The notes below the pieces were generated by a model. It saw only the letters and a list, made by a program, of their open reading frames with translations. It had not been told where the DNA came from and searched no databases. This document shows positions 44,194 through 54,409 of a DNA stretch of 64,000 nt, piece by piece; the first letter of the stretch is position 1, and each line of letters starts with the position of its first letter. Origin of the DNA: Colimorpha sp045640985. Its GTDB lineage: Bacteria > Bacteroidota > Bacteroidia > Bacteroidales > P3. A program made the position numbers and the translations under genes. The DNA lies in contig JAZUFZ010000040.1 of assembly GCA_045640985.1 (NCBI GenBank), forward strand, positions 11,749 to 75,748, in the 5' to 3' direction.

Positions 44194-45132
44194 CTATTTT
44201 TTCACTGACCACCCCGGCAAGTATTTTCTGTTTTTTCCAAGATTTCCAAACCAGCCGTCCCTCATAGCATTCCATACAACCTTTTCATAAGGTGTCTTGA
44301 ATTTTCTTTTCAGGTGCTTTTTCAAAGCCGTTTTGAAACGATATTTTGCCAACTCGGGAAAATGGCGCTTGAACATTACCATTTCGTTGCGAGTACTATA
44401 ATAATCACCCCACGAAACAAGAATGTTATCATCTTTCACCTGTTCTTTGAACTGTCCAACAATTTTTACATCGTGGGTTATCTTCATTTCTGGAACACAG
44501 ACAAGTCTGCCGTATTTTTTTAGTCGTAAACTGTGCTCCGAATCATCGTTATAGATAAAAAACCTGGAGTTCACATAACCAACCTGCGCAATCGCCTTGG
44601 CATTGATGAAAGGTCCGACGTATGTCAGAAAATCTATATCAAAATATGGTGCTTCATATTCTCCCAAAGGAACTGAATTCCAGCTAAAATAACGTTTATT
44701 GGTAAGTGTGTAGCGACTGCGATGGCTCACATCTATAGAACCGTCGATTTGATGTACTGCTGCACAAATGGCCGAAAAGCCATCATCGCGATGCACCTTT
44801 TCAAAAGCATAGAATTTTTCCATCAAATCCGGATAAGGGTAAGCATCATCATCTGCAATAAAAATCCAATCTGGATGCATGGTCATTGATAACTTTTGAC
44901 CAGCAAAGAATCCTCCAGCACCTCCAAGGTTTTCTTTGGTGGTAATTATATGTTTTTCAAACGGAGTTTCTTTCTTATTCCACTCTTCCAAATACTCTAA
45001 TGTACCATCGGTGCTATGATTATTCACTACAATAAGATTACGGAAAGTTTTAGTTTGATTTTCGTAACATTGAAGTGTCTTCTTCAGTTTTTCCAAACGA
45101 TTATATGTTACTATGACTACATCTACATTCAT
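44194..45132 (-). CDS. GT2 glycosyltransferase, GlfT2/galactofuranosyltransferase-like
   Basis: 312 residues. MNVDVVIVTYNRLEKLKKTL, VVNNHSTDGT, ENLGGAGGFFAG and IADDDAYPYPD form the motif order of the GlfT2-like group, in which a DDD site binds UDP-galactofuranose. A Glf gene lies at 47985-49103 in the same run, so galactofuranose is available. Later FIYNDDSEHSLR is the usual base region. The donor is inferred from family and neighbour; rhamnosyltransferase is the alternative. Confidence 0.85.
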   Translation of the reverse strand: MNVDVVIVTYNRLEKLKKTLQCYENQTKTFRNLIVVNNHSTDGTLEYLEEWNKKETPFEKHIITTKENLGGAGGFFAGQKLSMTMHPDWIFIADDDAYPYPDLMEKFYAFEKVHRDDGFSAICAAVHQIDGSIDVSHRSRYTLTNKRYFSWNSVPLGEYEAPYFDIDFLTYVGPFINAKAIAQVGYVNSRFFIYNDDSEHSLRLKKYGRLVCVPEMKITHDVKIVGQFKEQVKDDNILVSWGDYYSTRNEMVMFKRHFPELAKYRFKTALKKHLKRKFKTPYEKVVWNAMRDGWFGNLGKNRKYLPGWSVKK

Positions 45133-45311
45133 ATAAACAGTTTATTAGCATGTTCAAACACCTACATCCGAAAGTCCATGGATGGAGGTTCATTAGTCAG
45201 TTGTATATGTGCAATATCAAATACTTCTTTGTTCAAAATGTGGAAGTCGGTCTATCTGGCTGACTATCTTTGTTTCTGAAATGATCATCAATAGTTTGAC
45301 ACTTAAAAATT

Positions 45312-46256
45312 CTATTTATGCAGCACCCTTTTTGTGTCCAAATATATGTATTTATAAAAGTTCAACTTACAATATTTTAAATATTCAGGTATATGAAGCA
45401 TTATCAATGTGATTGACTTTACTTTCCCCTTAAAGGCTGTTGCATTATGTGGTAATGAAAATCTTTTGTGGAAGAACTCGATTCTTTTGATGTTGCGATC
45501 GTCTGAAAGATATTTAGTGAAGTGAGGAAGGACGTCAAACTCATTGATATGTATCACATCCGTTTTGGGATGTATTTTCGCCCAAGCCAAAAGACCCCTC
45601 TCTTGATTGCTATGCTGGCGATAAGCGAATAATCTTTCATCAATGTGTCCTAATTGATGTCTTTCAATGGCTTTAATGGCTATTTGGTCATCATGAAGAT
45701 ATATTGGATCGTCATTTACTAATGGTAGAATCCATGACTTTGTACTGCTCCTAAATGCAATAGAGCACCCTAAAGCCCGATTGCCACAAAAATACACTAA
45801 CAACGGATCAGCATCAAATCTTTTTATCCCCACCTCGTCAAGTCCATAGCAATCAAATGCGGTAATACCCAAATTATTGCCGTCCACATCCACCAAATCA
45901 GCATTGGTAAAAACAACGGATTTCTTCTGATTCCTTTGGAAATAATCACAGATTTTCTCAACCTTGTCCTTATACCAAAAATCGTCTTGGTCGGAGAGGA
46001 AAACAATATCGCCTTCACATAGTTTAATGGCTTTTTCAAAATTTCCACAAACGCCAAGGGATGATGGATTTATGTGGATTCGGATGTTTACATTGGTACT
46101 TGTTTTTATTTTTTCCACAATAGAAACCGTTTGATCTATTGATCCATCATCACATACAACGATTTCATCAACGGGTGTGGTCTGCACAAGTATAGAACGA
46201 ATTTGTTGCTCTATATGTCGTTCTCCATTATAGGTACAAAGTGCTACGGAAATCAT
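45312..46256 (-). CDS. GT2 family glycosyltransferase (WfgS/WcaA-like)
   Basis: 314 residues. MISVALCTYNGERHIEQQIRS, VVCDDGSIDQTVSI and FLSDQDDFWYKDKVEK are typical of rhamnosyl/N-acetylglucosaminyl transferases of the CTYNGE type common in O-antigen loci. The tail after residue 280 is hydrophobic and basic. It begins with an ATGA overlap and is followed by a gap of about 180 bases in which I see no gene or promoter. Confidence 0.9.
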   Translation of the reverse strand: MISVALCTYNGERHIEQQIRSILVQTTPVDEIVVCDDGSIDQTVSIVEKIKTSTNVNIRIHINPSSLGVCGNFEKAIKLCEGDIVFLSDQDDFWYKDKVEKICDYFQRNQKKSVVFTNADLVDVDGNNLGITAFDCYGLDEVGIKRFDADPLLVYFCGNRALGCSIAFRSSTKSWILPLVNDDPIYLHDDQIAIKAIERHQLGHIDERLFAYRQHSNQERGLLAWAKIHPKTDVIHINEFDVLPHFTKYLSDDRNIKRIEFFHKRFSLPHNATAFKGKVKSITLIMLHIPEYLKYCKLNFYKYIYLDTKRVLHK

Positions 46257-47203
46257 TTTTTCTTTTTTTTCATAAACCTTTTCGTCGAATAGAACGGCTT
46301 AAGTATGAATTTCCCGAGGCGATATGGACGCGATTTCTGTATCTTTTCCAATTGGAATTGGGCTGATTCCAACTGTTTTAGCGAAGATTCCATCGTGTCA
46401 AACATCTGTTGCTTTAATATTTCTGATACGTGAGGCTGAATGCTTTCGAAATACTTGATTAACGCAAATAGACCATTGCACCATCGTGGAACCGTATAGG
46501 ATAAGGTTTTAGGACTCCACAGTCCTACACCATATCTATATACAGCCATTTCGTCAGGTAATTTCATTATATTCCCATATTGAGCAAGCAACATCCAATA
46601 GACATAGTCGTCGGCTTTAAGATCCTGAGGGAATCGGGCCTTCTCAGCAACAACTCTATCGTTTTGTCGATAAACAACAGACGGTGTATGAATGAAATTT
46701 CCCTTTGCCAAGTCAAAGATCGTAGTTTCCCCTATCATGTCATTCACCTGTTCTTGTGTGAATTCCCCTGTTTGCTGAATAAGGTTTTTGCATTTATGGA
46801 AACATATACTAAATTCGGTATGGGTCTCTAGGAAATCCACTTGTTTCTGCAACTTGTATGGATCTATCCAATAGTCATCTCCTTCGCACATCGCTACATA
46901 TTTTGCCCCAGTGGCCGCTATTGCGGTTTCCATTACACGGTCGAGCGAACCGTCGAATTTCGAATATTGGTTTTCCGTTTCGTATATCGGCTTAATGATC
47001 TCGGGATATTTTGCCGCGTATTCACGGATAATGTCTGCAGTTTTGTCGGTGCTGACATCATCATGCACTATGGCGACAAACTTGAAATTCGTCTTCTGCA
47101 TCAAGAATCCATCCAAGCAATCGCGGATATACGGCTCGTGATTGTAAGTAACACAATGTATGGCAACTAATATATTTTCATCCAGAGAATTCATAAACCT
47201 CAT
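46253..47203 (-). CDS. GT2 family glycosyltransferase
   Basis: 316 residues. AIHCVTYNHEPYIRDCLDGF, VHDDVSTDKTADII and MCEGDDYWIDPYKLQKQV are the acidic motifs of a group often found in capsule loci. A C-terminal region with repeated Lys (RFMKKKKK) could bind the membrane. The ATG at 47194 (MNSLDENIL) is an alternative start. It overlaps the next gene as ATGA. Confidence 0.9.
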   Translation of the reverse strand: MRFMNSLDENILVAIHCVTYNHEPYIRDCLDGFLMQKTNFKFVAIVHDDVSTDKTADIIREYAAKYPEIIKPIYETENQYSKFDGSLDRVMETAIAATGAKYVAMCEGDDYWIDPYKLQKQVDFLETHTEFSICFHKCKNLIQQTGEFTQEQVNDMIGETTIFDLAKGNFIHTPSVVYRQNDRVVAEKARFPQDLKADDYVYWMLLAQYGNIMKLPDEMAVYRYGVGLWSPKTLSYTVPRWCNGLFALIKYFESIQPHVSEILKQQMFDTMESSLKQLESAQFQLEKIQKSRPYRLGKFILKPFYSTKRFMKKKKK

Positions 47204-47233
47204 CTTCTTAATTTATGAACAAATCACAGATTT

Positions 47234-47944
47234 TCATATCAATGCAAACCGATCTAACATTAAATTTATATCTTCCGGCGAATTAAACATCATAACATCA
47301 ATCATACTTAGAGCTGGTTCAAATGGTTCTCCCCCTTGCGCGTACTCGGTTATTTCCATTTGCTGAAATGCCACCTGTACCCCGTTTCGTTCATACTTTG
47401 ATTGATCAAAAAATGCTGTGCCTCCAAAGGGATTAAGATATTCAGTACATCCCATAGCCTTACAGATATTTAATGCCCATTCGTCTGCGGCATTTACCGG
47501 ATCTATCGCAAGATTCATTTCAGAAAAAATCGGGAACTCACGACTGATACCCAAATAGTCGCATGAGACTTGCAACGCTTTCTTGTCTAAATGTGTGATA
47601 TCTGTAAAGTCTTCCGAGAATATCTCGTTCAACATCTTGACTATCTTGAAATAGTATGGGGCTTTCTTCTTATAGTGCTGCAACTGAGCCAGCATCTTTT
47701 GTTTCCAAGGTTCGGAATTATTGATACGCACATCTTTGATAAGTGTATCTCGTCCGTTGTCCTTAATTAGTGGCACCTGAATGTATTGCCAACCGCCTCC
47801 CTGTTTCAGAATACGATTTCGCTCAATCCAACCATGCCGAATAAACTGTACGGGGTCAAAAAGGATAAACTCATCCGTATGCTTGATCAGGCTATAATAC
47901 CCAATATATGGCATAAAATAGGGTTGCATAATTCCTAATTTCAT
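47234..47944 (-). CDS. WbqC family protein
   Basis: 236 residues. The start MKLGIMQPYFMPYIGYYSLI, the segment HGWIERNRIL and PFGGTAFFD are hallmarks of the WbqC family, found in many O-antigen and capsule loci. Biochemical function is still not established; links to dTDP-sugar N-acylation have been suggested for relatives. No membrane helix. It lies between glf and a GT2, with short gaps. Confidence 0.88.
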   Translation of the reverse strand: MKLGIMQPYFMPYIGYYSLIKHTDEFILFDPVQFIRHGWIERNRILKQGGGWQYIQVPLIKDNGRDTLIKDVRINNSEPWKQKMLAQLQHYKKKAPYYFKIVKMLNEIFSEDFTDITHLDKKALQVSCDYLGISREFPIFSEMNLAIDPVNAADEWALNICKAMGCTEYLNPFGGTAFFDQSKYERNGVQVAFQQMEITEYAQGGEPFEPALSMIDVMMFNSPEDINLMLDRFALI

Positions 47945-47984
47945 AACACGTACAATATATGTGTTGATTTAGATTTATTACAGA

Positions 47985-49103
47985 TCAAAAATTGCAAATA
48001 TTCAGCACTTTTTCCACTATCGGTGCCATATCGTAATATTTGTATTCAGCCAATCTGCCGCCGAATATCACATCTTTTTCATTGACTGCCAACTGCCGAT
48101 ATTTGTCCGCCAAGTCATTGTTTCTTGCATCATTTACAGGATAGTAAGGTTCCATTCCATCGGTATATTCTACTGAATACTCCTTGCTGACTACGGTTTT
48201 GGGACAATCATACACCTCTTGCTCGAACATTTCAAAATGCTTGTGTTCAATGACTCTGGTGTACGGAATCTCCCTGTCGGTATAGTTTACAACAGCATTT
48301 CCCTGATAGTTCGGACAATCCATCACTTCGTTCTCGAAACGTACCGTACGGTATTGCAGTTTGCCGAAACAGTAGTCGAAATAGGTATCAATGGCGCCGG
48401 TATAGACAAGTTTGTCGGCGATTTCTCTCCAGTTGGATTTCATGGATTCAAAATCAGTATTCACTTTGGTGTCAATACCTTCCAAAAGGCCATCGATGAG
48501 TTTGTTATAGCCTCCAATAGGAATTCCCTGGTATTTGTCATTAAAGTAATTGTTATCAAATACCAAACGTACAGGCAGGCGCTTGATGATAAATGCTGGT
48601 AATTCGGTGCATTTCCTTCCCCATTGTTTTTCGGTGTATCCTTTTACGAGAGCCTCGTAGATGTCTCGCCCCACCAGCATCAAGGCCTGTTCTTCCAGAT
48701 TGGCAGGCTCTTGAACTTGCAGATTTTTAACGGCTTCCGCTTTTTGCTCTTCTATTTTTGCTTTGGCTTCCTCCGGTGCCCTTACCCCCCACATTTGGTA
48801 GAAAGTATTCATATTGAAGGGCAAATTATAGAGTTTTCCTTGATAATTCGCCACAGGACTATTTGTGTATCTGTTGAAAGGAACTATTTCATTCACAAAA
48901 TCCCACACTTGTTTGTTACTTGTATGGAATATATGTGCACCATATTTGTGGACATTGATGCCTTCGATGTTCTCGCAATATACATTCCCGCCTAAATGCG
49001 CTCTTTTTTCAATGACAAGCACTTTCTTCCCTGCTTTGTGGGCGCAATATGCAAAGGTGGCACCATATAGACCCGAACCGACAATGAGATAATCGTATTT
49101 CAT
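47985..49103 (-). CDS. glf: UDP-galactopyranose mutase
   Basis: 372 residues from the ATG at 49103 (MKYDYLIVGSGLYGATFA); a TTG four codons upstream is also open. The FAD-binding GSGLYG (9-14), RAHLGGNVY, GAHIFHT, EKQWGRKCTELP, RLPVRLVFDNNYF and FGGRLAEYKYYDM are all family signatures. It converts UDP-Galp to UDP-Galf for galactofuranose in the polysaccharide. It lies in the glycosyltransferase run with a GlfT2-like transferase nearby. Confidence 0.97.
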   Translation of the reverse strand: MKYDYLIVGSGLYGATFAYCAHKAGKKVLVIEKRAHLGGNVYCENIEGINVHKYGAHIFHTSNKQVWDFVNEIVPFNRYTNSPVANYQGKLYNLPFNMNTFYQMWGVRAPEEAKAKIEEQKAEAVKNLQVQEPANLEEQALMLVGRDIYEALVKGYTEKQWGRKCTELPAFIIKRLPVRLVFDNNYFNDKYQGIPIGGYNKLIDGLLEGIDTKVNTDFESMKSNWREIADKLVYTGAIDTYFDYCFGKLQYRTVRFENEVMDCPNYQGNAVVNYTDREIPYTRVIEHKHFEMFEQEVYDCPKTVVSKEYSVEYTDGMEPYYPVNDARNNDLADKYRQLAVNEKDVIFGGRLAEYKYYDMAPIVEKVLNICNF

Positions 49104-49138
49104 ATTTGTTGACAATGAATTGATTGTGCTAAATCTTT

Positions 49139-50167
49139 CTATTTCTGTTTTAATATTATTTTTCTTCTAAGATATTCAATTGTATAGAATATCAAGAATG
49201 GAAAACGATCGTAACGTTTTTCCAATGGGGTCTTACTGGGTTCTTGTTTGAGATTGCCCTCTTTGTAAAAAGTTTCCATTTCCCGCTTGGAAGAACGATA
49301 CGGAAGATTGGGTAAAAGGCTGAATATCCGTCGAGCATACGCATGTCTGGCAGAAGCGACCAATTCGACGAAATCCTGGCATAACCCTTGTTTGACCGCA
49401 TTTTCTTGCCACTCTACCCGACGTCGATAGCATTTGAAATGGGAATCCAAATTCTTAGCAATAATTGAGGGATCCATTGACTGACCGACACGACCTATCA
49501 AATAATTGTACAGAACGAAATCGTAAGAAATATAAGTCTTAGCATATAACAAAGGTGCCACTACCAAAATAGTGTCATCATACATCACCTTCTCTTCGAA
49601 CAGAGGCCATTGTGGTTGCAGTATTGAGGTTTTGTAAGTCGTATGCCAGAAATTCATGGTAAAAATCCAGATTTTCTGGTCTGCGAACGTGTTTTTATCC
49701 AATGGGGAAACCGTTTTTGTAGGAAGCGATAACACTTGAGGTTCATATCGATCCTCTTGAACATAAAACTTGTTATATGTGGTGAATACCAAATCTGCAT
49801 CCGTACGAGAAAGCTCTTCCATCAATTTGTCCAGATTAGACAGCCAGTCATCACTATCGAGAAACCGGAGATATTTTCCTGTCGCCTCTTTCAATCCCAC
49901 ATTCCATGCGGAGCCATGTCCCCCATTCGCCTTGTCAATCTGACGGAATGTGTTGGGATAGCGTTTCGTATATTCCCGACTAAGTTCCGCCGAGTTGTCT
50001 GGTGTACCATCATTGACGATGATAACCTCCAATTGGTCCATCATTTCTTCGTCAACAACTTGTTGCCCTTGCACATCATTCTTGTAAATGATGCACGAAT
50101 CCAAGCACTTGTTGATATATTGTTCGACCTTATATACAGGTACAACGATGGTTAGGAGCTTTGACAT
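49139..50167 (-). CDS. GT2 family glycosyltransferase
   Basis: 342 residues. MSKLLTIVVPVYKVEQYINKC, VIIVNDGTPDNSAELS, FLDSDDWLSN and MYDDTILVVAPLLY give the GT-A motifs. An insert between strands (about 35-45, YKNDVQGQQVVDEE) is longer than usual. The C-terminus has a basic patch (YLRRKIILKQK). Ten-base gap to the GT2 gene upstream. Confidence 0.91.
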   Translation of the reverse strand: MSKLLTIVVPVYKVEQYINKCLDSCIIYKNDVQGQQVVDEEMMDQLEVIIVNDGTPDNSAELSREYTKRYPNTFRQIDKANGGHGSAWNVGLKEATGKYLRFLDSDDWLSNLDKLMEELSRTDADLVFTTYNKFYVQEDRYEPQVLSLPTKTVSPLDKNTFADQKIWIFTMNFWHTTYKTSILQPQWPLFEEKVMYDDTILVVAPLLYAKTYISYDFVLYNYLIGRVGQSMDPSIIAKNLDSHFKCYRRRVEWQENAVKQGLCQDFVELVASARHAYARRIFSLLPNLPYRSSKREMETFYKEGNLKQEPSKTPLEKRYDRFPFLIFYTIEYLRRKIILKQK

Positions 50168-50176
50168 GATTTGTGT

Positions 50177-51196
50177 TTATTTTGTATTGAAATGTTTGAT
50201 ATTACGTAATACTTGTAATATAGGAATCATCGTTAATAAACAATAACGGGTGAAATTTGGATGACAAGCTATTATGTTAATCTGCCGTGGCATGGGATTT
50301 TCTCTACATATACGTCTAAGATCGACTAACAGCGGATGAAGATGATGCTCGTCATTAAAATTCTTATTTTCTTTCCAGGAATATCTCGTCAAATTTCGTA
50401 AACGTAAATAAATGTATATTTCCTCAGTCCCCAATTTATATAAACAAGATGCAATATTGGGGTTTTTGTTGGATAGTTTCTTGGATAAATCAATATGGCG
50501 GATTCCACTCGCAACGTGATCAAAAATTGTAGAATATTTGGGCGCCTTGCATGTGGAATTCGGATTATTGCAATATCGGTATGTGAAATTTGGATTAACA
50601 AAAACCGAATTAGCTTGTACGATTATACTCGCAAGCCAATCTCGGTCTTCATGTTGACGATCTTCAATGAAAAAACCATTTACATCCAAGAGAAACTGAC
50701 GACGGTACACAAACGAGGGCGGAAAACTAAATACTTTTTCTTGAGCATAAGTTTCGGCAAACTCCATACCAGAAATCGGTTTAGTGGGGATTATTTGTAA
50801 TTGATGTTTGATAATATTACCTGCTTTTTTTTCAATCTCCATAAATCCATATACCAGATCGGTCTGCTCAGTTTTGATGATATCAAAAGAACGTATAAAA
50901 TCATGTAGAACTAAATCATCCGCATCTATGAATGTTAAGTATTTCCCGCAACATTCTTTGACACCTCTATTTCTTGCTGCACCTTGGCGGTGATTCTCTG
51001 GTTGGCAAAATAATTTTACTTGAGGATGTCTTAAGGCGTAGTCATTCACTACGTTGCGCGTGTCATCAGTTGAGCAATCGTCCACCACAATTATTTCATA
51101 TTCCTTTTCTGGCAGATTAAGATTCGTGATACTATCCAGACAACGTACAATGAAACAGCTGCCATTGTAAACTGGAATAATAAAAGAGATGGTCAT
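50177..51196 (-). CDS. GT2 family glycosyltransferase
   Basis: 339 residues. TISFIIPVYNGSCFIVRCLD, IIVVDDCSTDDTRNVV, LTFIDADDLVL and RQHEDRDWLASIIV are the nucleotide, metal and base motifs. The upstream gap of about 260 bases (51197-51452) holds no gene that I can support, only a 42-codon open stretch without a start codon. A separate transcript start is possible, but no promoter match was seen. Confidence 0.91.
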   Translation of the reverse strand: MTISFIIPVYNGSCFIVRCLDSITNLNLPEKEYEIIVVDDCSTDDTRNVVNDYALRHPQVKLFCQPENHRQGAARNRGVKECCGKYLTFIDADDLVLHDFIRSFDIIKTEQTDLVYGFMEIEKKAGNIIKHQLQIIPTKPISGMEFAETYAQEKVFSFPPSFVYRRQFLLDVNGFFIEDRQHEDRDWLASIIVQANSVFVNPNFTYRYCNNPNSTCKAPKYSTIFDHVASGIRHIDLSKKLSNKNPNIASCLYKLGTEEIYIYLRLRNLTRYSWKENKNFNDEHHLHPLLVDLRRICRENPMPRQINIIACHPNFTRYCLLTMIPILQVLRNIKHFNTK

Positions 51197-51452
51197 AGAA
51201 GTTTGGTTGTTTTAGTATTATTTCTTTGCAGTCCCATTGCTTAATGTGATAATGATGATTTTCTCTAATTATGAGATAGAATTACAACATTCCAATAAAT
51301 GCTTCTATTGAACGTATATAATTGTCAATATCATATTTGGTTGAAGACAAGACCAAAGTCAAAAAATGGTAGGCATAGAATGTGACCGAAGCTGTGTAAA
51401 AGATGTAACTTTACGGTATAGATGAGGACTATGGCGGAAAACGGTGGTGTAA

Positions 51453-52598
51453 TTAATACCTAATTGAAAGATGTAAAAGCTTGAATACCTTATTTATAAA
51501 TCGAGGTATGATACGCATGTATTTCCAAAAGGAAATTCTCAACCAATACGGGACGTGGCAGATAACACACCCAAAATATCTTTCTAAGTAATGTGTAATA
51601 CATAAGTAGAACGGACCATGCCATGGTGCTTCCTTTTTAGCCTTAAATGATGCGTTTGTTTCTACATAAGTTATATTTAAATCAGCAAATTGGTTGATGG
51701 CCACTTGATGAAAATTCAAATATCTTGCCTTACATAATATTGTCAAATGAGTGCCAGGACGGCAAAAAGCAGATATATGTGCAACAGAGCCTTCCGTAGC
51801 AACAATTTCCTCACAATGACGGGCTAACTGTACCTGTTCGCCAAAAGAAAGATCCTCAGGAATGATACTTGTGTATTTTTTTTTCACAAACTGTCTTTCT
51901 AATTCTTGTTCGCCAATCTCAACCAATGATTCTTTAGCCATTGAGTATTTATTTCGTGACAAATAGACTTTTCGAGGATAATCCTTATCCAAAGGTTCAA
52001 CACACACTTTCCCTTTTATTTCATTCATGCTATTTACATATTCCATCGTATAACACCTTCCGAATTCTTCTGAGTAAAAAGAATTATCGGGTAAAACTAT
52101 CTCATCAAATTGGGTTAGTTGTGTAATATGACTAAATTGTGTCACATCAAATCCTATATGAGCGAGAATTTCAACTGCATATTTAGGCAATGGTGCATTG
52201 TGATCTGTTGTATAGATAACCTCAAACCCTTCATTAATCAAAGTCTTGTATTCATTTGTCTTTAAAAACCATAGCTTGCGTAGATCATCTGTGAATACAT
52301 GTCCAAACCCAAGTAAAATAACCCCCAGATAAATAACCTTCTTATGCTTAATAATCGGAGCCTCGTCACAGAATGGGTCAAAACTTTCCTTCCACTCGAT
52401 ATTACGTGAATCAACAACGGCAACTCCTTCTTTATCAGCAACTCCTCCTATTGATTCAGTCCAATGTACATAGGGCATAATGTAAGCATCATCGAAACAT
52501 TTTACTGACAATCTCCTATTGCTGAAATGGTTATGATCAATGCCCGGCTGTAACAATGAACGCATTTGGGGCGATATATAATCCAGATTATATTGCAT
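51453..52598 (-). CDS. GT61-type glycosyltransferase
   Basis: 381 residues. GFGHVFTDDLRKLWFLK, RKVYLSRNKYS and the closing CEEIVATEGSVAHISAFCRPGTHL (read in parts) match the GT61/DUF563 family, which transfers xylose, GlcNAc or other sugars. No signal or membrane helix before residue 330; a hydrophobic patch near residues 340-370 may contact the membrane. It lies 122 bases downstream of a HAD gene with which it may work. Confidence 0.82.
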   Translation of the reverse strand: MQYNLDYISPQMRSLLQPGIDHNHFSNRRLSVKCFDDAYIMPYVHWTESIGGVADKEGVAVVDSRNIEWKESFDPFCDEAPIIKHKKVIYLGVILLGFGHVFTDDLRKLWFLKTNEYKTLINEGFEVIYTTDHNAPLPKYAVEILAHIGFDVTQFSHITQLTQFDEIVLPDNSFYSEEFGRCYTMEYVNSMNEIKGKVCVEPLDKDYPRKVYLSRNKYSMAKESLVEIGEQELERQFVKKKYTSIIPEDLSFGEQVQLARHCEEIVATEGSVAHISAFCRPGTHLTILCKARYLNFHQVAINQFADLNITYVETNASFKAKKEAPWHGPFYLCITHYLERYFGCVICHVPYWLRISFWKYMRIIPRFINKVFKLLHLSIRY

Positions 52599-52720
52599 GA
52601 TATTAAAGATAAATCTTGTTAGAATCTGATTTTAATAACACTATACGACGGATTTCCCAGATATAAGACATTATTATAGGTTTGTATGGTGATTGTTTCA
52701 AAATGAGGAATTAAGATCGA

Positions 52721-54406
52721 TTATGATTTTTTTGATAAGTGCTTGAATTTGTATAATATAATAATGAAATTAGGAAGGGACAATATTAAAGTTCCCCGCT
52801 TCCAAATTGTATTTTTCCCTCTATTAAGGCAACACTGGATAATATTTTGTTTTTTTACGTATGGTTTATACTCACCTTTATCATATACCATAAAATCAGT
52901 TAACGAATGTAGATAATACTTCTCGGGCCCTTCCATAAAAGAAACCAATGTTGGTATTACCAAATGGTGGTATATATCATCACAATAGGAATAAAGACCG
53001 AGTTCTATATATGATTTTGTATATTGTAATAATAAATTTTGGTGTACTTCCCCCCATTTTTCAGTATTTAGTACAATGCCATTACCGCAACCGTTCCCCT
53101 CAATATCCCTTGCATTATTCTTTTCAAATAAAGGCTCTATTATGTCGTTTTTCTTGCAATAGCCGATTGTCCTATTTTGGGTATGTATCGAGAAAAACAT
53201 TTCGTACAACTGCCAAAATGTTAATAATCTATTGCATGTCAGATTTTGTGACATATAAGGATTGTTGACTTCGGCATAATAGTTCGTAGGTCTAAATATT
53301 GTATGTTTTGAGCAAAACATCTCAAAATAATAACCACGAACTTGTTTGAATCCATAACGGATTAATTGTTCGTTCAGTGCCACTATGGTATGTCCGGTAG
53401 AGCGGACATCAACAATTGCAATATCTTCTGATTCTGTGGCCAGACCAATTTGTTGGAAATATCTGATGCGTAAATCTTCATCACCCTCATACAGAGATTT
53501 CTGTGATATATACAGATACTCTACCTTCAAATTATAAATTGATTCGTATTGGCGAGCTACTAAATACAAACTATAGGCATCTCGAGCACAAAAATATAGA
53601 CGTGTAATCTTACGCGATACAGCATCCTTTAAAACCCTACACACAAACGCGTTGTAAAATGGCGCAATAATATCTAATACAATTCCTTGATGGGTATTGT
53701 CATTTTGCGAGAGATGAATCGACCTACTCATCCCTGCCATAATCGAACCTACTTTGAAAGAAGTGCTAAAATCATTATTCCGCCACATATTTTCATAAGG
53801 TAAGTATTCGTGTTGAATGATTTTAGACTTTATACCGATCTGACGAGGAATCCTATAATCACTATGTAGATTATCTCCAAAATGTACCCACTGACGAGGA
53901 TTCAATTTCTCAGTACAAAGAATATGCTCATATAAATTACCATCTGATTTTCTTTTCCCTGTAGCACATGAAACATATAGCGTATCTCCCTCGCAAAGGA
54001 ATCCATTGGTACGCATAACTTCTCGAATAAAATCCTCTGGCAAATACATATCCGATATGTATATGATATGATGACCATTAAGACGAAACTGATTTATCAT
54101 GTCACGCACCTTTAGAACTGGTGTCAACATCATACGCTCGCATTCTAATTCGGTCTGCAATAATTGTTCCTTTGACAATAATAACGGATGACTCCACTCA
54201 AACGAATCGTATATGTCCTTAAGAGTTGCAAATGAATTTCTGCCACATTTCATATCAGCCCGATAACGTGCAACGACAAATTCCTGACGAATAACGTCGT
54301 CAACAGGTTCTCTAAATACGCGCAACGACAATACATCTAGCATATTCTCAGGTGTGCCACATTTGCGAACGATACAAGTATCGAATATGTCAAAACTATA
54401 TGTCAT
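52721..54406 (-). CDS. COG5610-type HAD protein with large C-terminal domain
   Basis: 561 residues. The start MTYSFDIFDTCIVRKCG has the HAD nucleophile motif DIFDT (6-10), IIYISDMYLPEDFI is motif II, and WVHFGDNLHSDYRI holds the motif-IV acidic pair. Residues about 250-560 form a second domain with LYFCARDAYSLYLVAR and IAIVDVRSTGHT, seen in capsule-linked proteins of unknown role. It may dephosphorylate or transfer on a phospho-sugar. Function not assigned. Confidence 0.75.
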   Translation of the reverse strand: MTYSFDIFDTCIVRKCGTPENMLDVLSLRVFREPVDDVIRQEFVVARYRADMKCGRNSFATLKDIYDSFEWSHPLLLSKEQLLQTELECERMMLTPVLKVRDMINQFRLNGHHIIYISDMYLPEDFIREVMRTNGFLCEGDTLYVSCATGKRKSDGNLYEHILCTEKLNPRQWVHFGDNLHSDYRIPRQIGIKSKIIQHEYLPYENMWRNNDFSTSFKVGSIMAGMSRSIHLSQNDNTHQGIVLDIIAPFYNAFVCRVLKDAVSRKITRLYFCARDAYSLYLVARQYESIYNLKVEYLYISQKSLYEGDEDLRIRYFQQIGLATESEDIAIVDVRSTGHTIVALNEQLIRYGFKQVRGYYFEMFCSKHTIFRPTNYYAEVNNPYMSQNLTCNRLLTFWQLYEMFFSIHTQNRTIGYCKKNDIIEPLFEKNNARDIEGNGCGNGIVLNTEKWGEVHQNLLLQYTKSYIELGLYSYCDDIYHHLVIPTLVSFMEGPEKYYLHSLTDFMVYDKGEYKPYVKKQNIIQCCLNRGKNTIWKRGTLILSLPNFIIILYKFKHLSKKS

Positions 54407-54409
54407 ACA

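Noticed and set aside
51282..51410. Possible 3' remnant of a gene (42 codons ending at a TAA)
   Set aside because: It has no start codon and the preceding codon is a stop; similarity to any family could not be recognised.
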